Below are positions 59,137-64,000 of a DNA stretch of 64,000 nt, piece after piece. A program made the position numbers and the translations under genes. The notes beneath the pieces were generated by a model that searched no databases, was not told the DNA's origin, and saw nothing but the letters and a program-made list of their open reading frames with translations. Position 1 is the stretch's first letter. Each line of letters begins with the position of its first letter. Source of the stretch: G942493275 sp942493275 (lineage in GTDB: Bacteria; Actinomycetota; Coriobacteriia; Anaerosomatales; PHET01); the NCBI GenBank assembly GCA_942493275.1, contig OW818687.1, forward strand, positions 930,001 through 994,000, given 5' to 3'.

Positions 59137-59160
59137 TCACGACTTCTCGAACGCGCTTTT

Positions 59161-59200
59161 GGAAGGGCCGACCCTGAGGGGGTGTCGGCCCTTCCGCTTT
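59161..59200 (+). terminator. Terminator after the cytochrome-sensor unit
   Basis: GGAAGGGCCGA (59161-59171) pairs with TCGGCCCTTCC (59185-59195), then GCTTT. An 11-bp perfect stem. Confidence 0.85.
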
Positions 59201-59286
59201 GCCGGCATGCGACGCGAGTGGCGCGGCATTTGATGTATTGTGAAACGGCCCGAAACAAGACGACGATCAGCTCTGGAGGCGATCCG

Positions 59287-59733
59287 ATGGCTCCGATAGA
59301 TGGCGATAAGGTTCGCGTGCACTACACCGGCACGCTTGAGGACGGCACGATGTTCGACAGCAGCGAGGGCCGCGACCCCCTCGAGTTCGTGGTGGGCTCG
59401 GGAGACGTGATTCCCGGTTTCGACGCTGCGGTGCGTGAACTCGAAGTTGGACAGGCCAAAACGTTCACCATCCCCTCGTGTGAGGCGTACGGCGATCACG
59501 ACCCGCAGGCCGTCCGCTCGGTTCCGCGAGAGATGTTCGCTCAGGAGCCCGAGGTCGGCTGGGCGGTCGAGCTTCAGGCCGAGGACGGCACGCGTCTCGC
59601 GGCCGTCATCACCGAGATCGGTGAAGAGGAGTGCGTGCTGGACTTCAACCACCCGCTGGCCGGCAAGGACCTCACCTTCGCGGTGGAGCTCGTGGAGATC
59701 GTCGACGACACGCCGAAGCTGATCATCCCGTAG
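59287..59733 (+). CDS. FKBP-type peptidyl-prolyl isomerase, SlyD-like
   Basis: This 148-residue protein has KVRVHYTGTLEDGTMFDSSE, GSGDVIPGFDAAVRELEVGQ and, after the IF-domain insert, DFNHPLAGKDLTFAVELVEI, the SlyD pattern of FKBP fold with an inserted chaperone flap. The His-rich metal-binding tail of E. coli SlyD is absent. ATG 59287 follows GGAGGCG. Confidence 0.93.
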   Translation: MAPIDGDKVRVHYTGTLEDGTMFDSSEGRDPLEFVVGSGDVIPGFDAAVRELEVGQAKTFTIPSCEAYGDHDPQAVRSVPREMFAQEPEVGWAVELQAEDGTRLAAVITEIGEEECVLDFNHPLAGKDLTFAVELVEIVDDTPKLIIP

Positions 59734-59756
59734 CGACGGCCTTCGCGAGAAGCAAG

Positions 59757-59786
59757 AAGGGCTCCCCGATGGGGAGCCCTTTTCAT
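59757..59786 (+). terminator. Strong intrinsic terminator after SlyD
   Basis: AAGGGCTCCCC (59757-59767), loop GAT, GGGGAGCCCTT (59771-59781), then TTCATT. It also lies at the 3' end of tRNA-Leu on the opposite strand. Confidence 0.9.
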
Positions 59787-59791
59787 TGCTG

Positions 59792-59877
59792 TGGTGCGGG
59801 TGAGAGGAGTTGAACCTCCACGGGGTTGCCCCCACATGGACCTGAACCATGCGCGTCTGCCATTCCGCCACACCCGC
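59792..59877 (-). tRNA. tRNA-Leu (anticodon CAG)
   Basis: On the minus strand the acceptor GCGGGTG (59871-59877) pairs with CACCCGC (59796-59802 region); discriminator A and CCA are encoded at 59792-59794. The anticodon loop TTCAGGT gives CAG. A long variable arm marks a class II leucine tRNA. Confidence 0.95.
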
Positions 59878-59946
59878 GTAGCGAAAACGAATAGTAGCAC
59901 AAGGCGTCAAGCAGGGGGAATAGCTTCCGCCCTGTTCCGCCCCGCC

Positions 59947-60276
59947 CTACCTCGTGATCCGTATGAGGAACGGCCGAGTGGGCGAAATCGTGCAGTAGCC
60001 GTCCTTGATGAGCAGCGGCAGAACGTAACTCATCGCCTGGGGCGAGAACCCGTGCTCCTTGTAGAGCGTCTCTCCGACACTGTCCTTCACGAGCGGCTTG
60101 CGGCTCGCCCCCATCAGCACCGGGCTCCTCGAGGCGATCTCCGCCTTGATGACCTCGATGATCTCCGGCGGGATGAACCAATCCGAGCCCGAGTCCTTGA
60201 AATGGACGCTGATTCCTGAGGCGAGCGTGCCCTTGTACTCGAAGTGCTTGCCCATGACCGTCTTGCTGCGTTTCAT
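59947..60276 (-). CDS. Hypothetical protein, 109 residues
   Basis: This is a basic soluble protein with FEYKGTLASGISVHFKDSGS and IPPEIIEVIKAEIASRSPVL. The C-terminal half ends in strands TISPTRPFLIRITR and could be a small winged-helix-like or chaperone-like domain, but I do not recognise a family. ATG 60276 follows GAGAGGATAGG. It lies downstream of tRNA-Leu and the DUF2089 operon on the same strand. Confidence 0.65.
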   Translation of the reverse strand: MKRSKTVMGKHFEYKGTLASGISVHFKDSGSDWFIPPEIIEVIKAEIASRSPVLMGASRKPLVKDSVGETLYKEHGFSPQAMSYVLPLLIKDGYCTISPTRPFLIRITR

Positions 60277-60332
60277 GCGACCTATCCTCTCGTTGTGCCG
60301 TAAGGATACCCGCAACGCCGGCGGAGCGGTCG

Positions 60333-60767
60333 CTAGGCGCAATACACCCGCACGTTGTCGCCATCTGCCGAGTTGACGTTGATCTCCATCTCGCGGAGCG
60401 CCTCGATGAGCTCATCGATGTCCTCGGGCTTGAAGTTGTTGAAGTCGATGGACATCCCATGCTCAGCCATCTGGGCATTGACCTCGTCCATAGCCTGCGG
60501 CGGAATCAGCGACGTGAGCTTGAGTCCGGAGCGCACGAGCGCGAGCGGGACCTTCACGTCGACGTTGTCGCCGTTGACGCTGACGACCTTCACGTACAGG
60601 TACTTGGGCAGTGCGGCGATCAGGGCCGAGGGGTCGCCCTTGATCGCGGGCTCGGCGGCCAGTGGGGTCTTGCGCGCGTCCAGCGCGTCGAGCAGTTGCT
60701 CGGCCTCCTCGGCGGTGATCTTGCCCTCGGCGAGCATGTTCAGGATTCGGCTGCGGTCTTCGCTCAT
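60333..60767 (-). CDS. SHOCT-like N-terminal domain protein (third gene of DUF2089 operon)
   Basis: This 144-residue protein begins EDRSRILNMLAEGKITAEEA followed by EQLLDAL, the short SHOCT-like/LiaX-like helical pair found at the start of many DUF4097 proteins. A domain with LYVKVVSVNGDNVDVKVPLA and an acidic C-terminal part follow. The KITAEEA module is echoed in the DUF2089 protein of the same operon (GKITAAEAMARLA), which suggests homotypic interaction. It lies 17 bp after the membrane gene. Confidence 0.78.
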   Translation of the reverse strand: MSEDRSRILNMLAEGKITAEEAEQLLDALDARKTPLAAEPAIKGDPSALIAALPKYLYVKVVSVNGDNVDVKVPLALVRSGLKLTSLIPPQAMDEVNAQMAEHGMSIDFNNFKPEDIDELIEALREMEINVNSADGDNVRVYCA

Positions 60768-60784
60768 GGTTCTCACTCCTGTTC

Positions 60785-61072
60785 TCAGTACACCGTCATG
60801 TCCACGGTGTTGTCTTTGTCCTTCACGCTGACGACCATTCCCCGCAGGTCGGAGAGGAGTGCGAAGGTCCGGTACACCAGCAGCGTGTAGTGGTGGTACG
60901 GGCGGCCGACCACGACAAGCACGAAGTCGACGAGCACGGTAACGATGAACATCACCAGCAGAAGGAACAGCAGTATCGGCCAGACGATGATGATGGGCAG
61001 CCACAGATGGAGCGGCCGCTCGCGCTCGGGCGAGCCGACGGTAAGGTCGAGCAGCCACGGCCACAGCTTCAT
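60785..61072 (-). CDS. Small membrane protein of the DUF2089 operon
   Basis: This 95-residue protein has one long or two closely packed hydrophobic helices (LWLPIIIVWPILLFLLLVMF, then IVTVLVDFVLVVV) and a polar C-terminal tail ending VSVKDKDNTVDMTVY. The ATG overlaps the DUF2089 stop by four bases. No function recognised; it probably localises or is controlled by its two operon partners. Confidence 0.75.
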   Translation of the reverse strand: MKLWPWLLDLTVGSPERERPLHLWLPIIIVWPILLFLLLVMFIVTVLVDFVLVVVGRPYHHYTLLVYRTFALLSDLRGMVVSVKDKDNTVDMTVY

Positions 61073-61437
61073 CGCGCCAGCCTCGCCATCGCCTCCGCGG
61101 CGGTGATCTTGCCGCGCTCGAGCAGATCGAGGACGTCGTCCTCGGGCTCCGGGGCAGTCACCGTCTCTACGGTGACCAGCTGGAGCTGCCCGATGATGCG
61201 GTTGAGCCGGTTCTTGACCGTGGGGTAGCTGATGCCGAAGGACTTCTCCATGTCCTTGAGCGAGCCGTGGTTGCGCACGAACTCGCTGATGAAGACCTGG
61301 TCCTCATAGCGCAGCCGTGCCAGCGGCGGCAGCTCGAATTCACCTTGGAGCGTGACCCCGTTGTCCAGCCGGATGCCCGTGACGACGAAGTCGCGGTCTC
61401 CGATCAGGTCGGTCAGCTCGTGCCATTCATGTCCCAT
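61069..61437 (-). CDS. DUF2089 HTH regulator
   Basis: This 122-residue protein has an RLRYEDQVFISEFVRNHGSL segment and KDMEKSFGISYPTVKNRLNR, the helix-turn-helix of DUF2089. A C-terminal SHOCT-like tail follows (LLERGKITAAEAMARLA). The zinc-ribbon start of longer DUF2089 proteins is missing. It is likely a DNA-binding regulator of its own operon. ATG 61437 follows GGGAGGGG. Confidence 0.85.
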   Translation of the reverse strand: MGHEWHELTDLIGDRDFVVTGIRLDNGVTLQGEFELPPLARLRYEDQVFISEFVRNHGSLKDMEKSFGISYPTVKNRLNRIIGQLQLVTVETVTAPEPEDDVLDLLERGKITAAEAMARLAR

Positions 61438-61670
61438 GTCGATCCCCTCCCGAAGTGCTTTCTACCCAGATGCTGCCCTCCATAATCAATAATGTCAAGT
61501 TGCGAATCAATAAACTAAACCTTCTAGGCGAGATGCATTGATTCCTCATGTCACTCGTTGGCGCCGCCCACGGAACCACTACGAAAGGACGATGCCGCAC
61601 ACTCCCCCATTCCCGCGCGAGGAGGGTAAGTGCTCGGTATCGACAGATTGACTCGGCATGGGAGGACCCG

Positions 61671-62858
61671 ATGAACATCTCGAGGACCTCTGCGGTGGTG
61701 CGCGTGGCGCTGGTGCTTCTTGTGACCGCGGCCTTCGTTCCCATCACAGCAAGTGCGGGGGGCGCGCCTCAGCGCGTGATCGTCATCTTCGAAGCCGGTC
61801 CGACCGGCGCGGCCCACGGGCGTCTGGCGGCGCTGGGCGCGCAGGCGCACGCCGCCCTGCCGCTGGTCCACGGCGCGGCGATGACCCTGCCTCCGGGGCT
61901 CTCTCTCGGCTCCGTGAGCGCGGTTCCGGGAGTCGCGCACGTCGAGGCGGACTCGGTGGTTCACGCGCTCAAGCCCGCTGCGCCGGCACAGCCCGCGCAG
62001 ACGATTCCGTGGGGTGTCGACCGCATCGAGGCCGAAACGGTGTGGAGCGCCGCCACGGGCGACCCCGTGAAGGTCGCCGTGGTGGACACCGGCATCGACA
62101 CGGCCCATCCCGACCTGAGCGCGAACCTCAAGGGCGGCTATAACGCGATCAGCCCGGCGAAGAGCTACACGGACGACAACGGTCACGGCACCCACGTAGC
62201 GGGCACGATCGCCGCTGCGCTCAACAGCATTGGCGTCGCGGGTGTTGCACCGGCTGCCGACCTCTACGGCGTGAAGGTGCTCAGCCGGAGCGGGAGCGGC
62301 TACACCTCCGACATCATCGAAGGCATCCAGTGGGCTGTCGCCCACGATGTCGACGTGATCAACATGAGCCTCGGCTCGGCCTACTACAGCGCGTCGTTCG
62401 ATCTCGCCTGCCAGCAGGCCATCGATGCGGGAGTGACGATCGTGGCCGCGGCCGGCAATGAGGGGCCCGCCCTCGGGACGGTAGGCTACCCGGCGAAGTA
62501 CGCCCGCGTGATAGGTGTCTCGGCGGTAGACCGCAGCGACCTGATCGCGTGGTTCAGCAGTGTCGGTACGGGCGTGGACATCGCCGCCCCGGGTGTGGGT
62601 ATCCCCTCGACCTACAAGGGGCAGAAGTACGCGACACTCAGCGGGACGTCTATGGCGAGCCCGCACGTAGCCGGAGTTGCCGCGCTCGTACTCACGACGC
62701 CCGTCGGCACCGATGATGCCGATGGCGACGGAGCCTGGGACCCGGCAGAGGTGCAGCACCGCCTGACGCGCTCCGCGCAGGACCTGGGAGCTGTCGGCGC
62801 CGACCCCTACTTCGGTGCGGGCCTCGTGCGCGCTGATGCCGCAGTGGCCGCGAACTGA
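61671..62858 (+). CDS. Secreted subtilisin-like serine protease (S8)
   Basis: This 395-residue protein has a signal peptide (about 1-29, ending TASAG), an I9-like propeptide (about 33-100) and a subtilase domain. The triad is D139 (VAVVDTGIDTAHPDLS), H172 (DNGHGTHVAGT) and S327 (GTSMASPHVAGVAAL), with N263 of AAAGNEGP as the oxyanion residue. No C-terminal cell-wall anchor or P-domain. A calcium-type Asp-rich loop (DDADGDGAWDPAE) lies near the end. ATG 61671 follows GGGAGGACC. Confidence 0.95.
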   Translation: MNISRTSAVVRVALVLLVTAAFVPITASAGGAPQRVIVIFEAGPTGAAHGRLAALGAQAHAALPLVHGAAMTLPPGLSLGSVSAVPGVAHVEADSVVHALKPAAPAQPAQTIPWGVDRIEAETVWSAATGDPVKVAVVDTGIDTAHPDLSANLKGGYNAISPAKSYTDDNGHGTHVAGTIAAALNSIGVAGVAPAADLYGVKVLSRSGSGYTSDIIEGIQWAVAHDVDVINMSLGSAYYSASFDLACQQAIDAGVTIVAAAGNEGPALGTVGYPAKYARVIGVSAVDRSDLIAWFSSVGTGVDIAAPGVGIPSTYKGQKYATLSGTSMASPHVAGVAALVLTTPVGTDDADGDGAWDPAEVQHRLTRSAQDLGAVGADPYFGAGLVRADAAVAAN

Positions 62859-62918
62859 GCGACTCGCGCCCACGCGACCGACCGAGCGAGCGAGCGGACC
62901 GAAGCCTGCCGAGGTGGG

Positions 62919-62956
62919 GTACGCGGTTTAGGTACAGATGTACCTAAACCGCGTAC
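62919..62956. repeat. Perfect 17-bp inverted repeat with four-base loop
   Basis: GTACGCGGTTTAGGTAC (62919-62935), loop AGAT, then its exact reverse complement (62940-62956). No T run follows in either direction. It lies between the subtilase stop and a separate GC-rich terminator, so it is not needed as a terminator. Confidence 0.85.
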
Positions 62957-62994
62957 TGCTACCAAATGGACGACGCACTGAGGATGGGCGCGCA

Positions 62995-63025
62995 AGAAGG
63001 GGCCCGCATCGCGCGGGCCCCTTCT
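62995..63025. terminator. Bidirectional terminator between subtilase and RND pump
   Basis: AGAAGGGGCCCGC (62995-63007), loop ATCGC, GCGGGCCCCTTCT (63013-63025), a 13-bp perfect stem between convergent genes, then GCGTTCC. Confidence 0.85.
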
Positions 63026-63051
63026 GCGTTCCTGCAAGGTGTGGGTCGCGT

Positions 63052-64000
63052 CTACGCAGGCTCGACCTCGACCTCGGGCTTCTCGGCCTTCGGCGCGTCG
63101 TGGCCAAAGACGCGCTCCTTGGCGGCCTCGAGCAGGTCGTAGGCGACCGGGACGACCAGCAGCGTGAGCAGCGTCGAGGTCGTCAGACCGCCGATGACGA
63201 TGACGGCGAGCGACTGGCTGATCAGCGCACCCTCGGCGAATCCGGAGGCGAGCGGGATCAGCGCCATGATCGTCGCGACCGCAGTCATCAGGATCGGGCG
63301 CATACGCGTCGACCCGGCGTCCATCAGCGCGTCGTGGCGGTTCATGCCCGCACGGCGCTTCTGCTGCACGCGGTCGACGAGCACGATGGCGTTGGTGACG
63401 ACGATTCCGATGAGCATCAGCGCACCGATCATCGCCGGGATGTCGAGCGGCAGGTCCGCGATCAGCAGGCCGAGCAGACCGCCCACGACCGCGAGCGGCA
63501 GCGAGAACATGATCGCGAGCGGGGCCGTGGCCTCGCCGAACGCGAGGATCATGACCAGGTAGACCGCGCCGATGGCGATGAGCATCGCCATTCCGAGCTG
63601 GGCAAACGACTCGTTCATCTGCTCGGCGGCTCCGGAGATCTCGGTCTCGACACCCTCGGGGAGCTCAAGTTCCGCGATCTCGGCCTCAACCGAATCGATG
63701 ACCGCGCCGGAGTCGCGCTCGGTGATACGGGCGTTGATGCCCGCGTACTCGGCTCCGTCGCGCGTGAGCACCGCGATCGGGGACGCGGTCTCCTCGACCG
63801 TGGCGATCTTGGAGAGCGCGATCTCATCGCCAAGCGGCGTGGTGAGCTTGAGCTTGGCCATCTCGGCGGCCTTGTCCACGTCGTCGAGCGCGAGGACGTA
63901 GGTCACCTCGGTCGGCTGGCCTCCGATGTCGACGGTGCCCGCCTTCTGCGCGGCGACGTAACCGCGAACGGTGCCTGCAACCATCGCTGCGTTGAGGCCG
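63052..64000 (-). CDS. RND efflux transporter, C-terminal part (truncated by window)
   Basis: The minus-strand frame is open to the right edge; codons continue above the ATG at 63984, so this is the last 315 or so residues of a larger pump. It shows periplasmic strands, then TM segments with MLIAIGAVYLVMILAFGEAT, AMIGALMLIGIVVTNAIVLV and TRMRPILMTAVATIMALIPL, diagnostic of the C-terminal half of HAE1/AcrB-type RND transporters. The cytoplasmic tail is acidic. Substrate unknown. Confidence 0.9.
   Translation of the reverse strand, partial: GLNAAMVAGTVRGYVAAQKAGTVDIGGQPTEVTYVLALDDVDKAAEMAKLKLTTPLGDEIALSKIATVEETASPIAVLTRDGAEYAGINARITERDSGAVIDSVEAEIAELELPEGVETEISGAAEQMNESFAQLGMAMLIAIGAVYLVMILAFGEATAPLAIMFSLPLAVVGGLLGLLIADLPLDIPAMIGALMLIGIVVTNAIVLVDRVQQKRRAGMNRHDALMDAGSTRMRPILMTAVATIMALIPLASGFAEGALISQSLAVIVIGGLTTSTLLTLLVVPVAYDLLEAAKERVFGHDAPKAEKPEVEVEPA

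Overview
This is a gene-dense, high-GC window (I estimate the mid-60s percent GC) with short intergenic gaps, many GTG starts and frequent ATGA/GTGA stop-start overlaps. Several features point to an actinobacterial lineage: a ceoB/ceoC-type TrkA pair beside a large APC-type K+ transporter, Ku plus a three-domain LigD, and an ActP-like symporter with a DUF485 partner. A very large multihaem c-type cytochrome, a bacteriohemerythrin, larB/larC and a chemotaxis operon without flagellar genes suggest an anaerobic or microaerophilic environmental member, possibly near the Coriobacteriia/OPB41 group. That placement is inference; no rRNA or marker phylogeny was possible.

Layout. 0-5 kb: end of citrate synthase, tRNA-Ser(GGA), acetate-type symporter with DUF485 and UspA, an orphan LytS-type kinase and a small membrane protein. 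5-15 kb: a chemoreceptor, the DUF2177-ku-ligD repair operon, a small membrane gene pair, DUF2207, tadA, hemerythrin and tRNA-Ser(UGA). 15-19 kb: an accessory-looking block (two lipoproteins, a secreted zinc protease, two XRE regulators, an amidohydrolase) between tRNA-Ser(UGA) and tRNA-Ser(GCU)/tRNA-Arg(ACG). 19-23 kb: potassium genes. 23-36 kb: a signalling block with a stand-alone receiver, a NarL-type regulator with a degenerate kinase partner, and a full chemotaxis operon (cheA, cheW, MCP, cheR, cheD, REC-CheX, cheB) followed by a PAS kinase. 36-41.5 kb: a fused Zwf-Gnd enzyme, a PAS protein, serS and a primary-type sigma factor. 41.5-48.5 kb: four diguanylate cyclases, three of them in tandem behind a perfect TGTGA-N6-TCACA palindrome, plus a RelE-like protein and pheA. 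48.5-54 kb: larBC, a clusterless MutY-like glycosylase, a DHA2 exporter and its MarR regulator. 54-59 kb: the multihaem cytochrome with a CX3CH-containing Cache sensor. 59-64 kb: SlyD, tRNA-Leu(CAG), a DUF2089 three-gene operon, a subtilase and the end of an RND pump.

How the genes fit together. The window is dominated by sensing: two chemoreceptors and a Cache-HAMP protein, a full adaptation and methylation set, several histidine kinases and four c-di-GMP synthases with both active sites and RxxD inhibitory sites. With no flagellar gene here, the chemotaxis system may act on type IV pili or another output. The cytochrome and neighbouring sensor look like an extracellular electron-transfer unit with its own periplasmic input. 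Six convergent gene pairs end in interlocked CTAG/TTAG stop codons, which leaves no room for intrinsic terminators between them.

The most notable observations are the Zwf-Gnd fusion, the expanded CXnCH motifs in the cytochrome, the Cache sensor carrying CX3CH and lacking an output domain, the REC-CheX protein, the degenerate kinase and the interlocked stop codons. No CRISPR array, insertion sequence, prophage or rRNA gene was seen.
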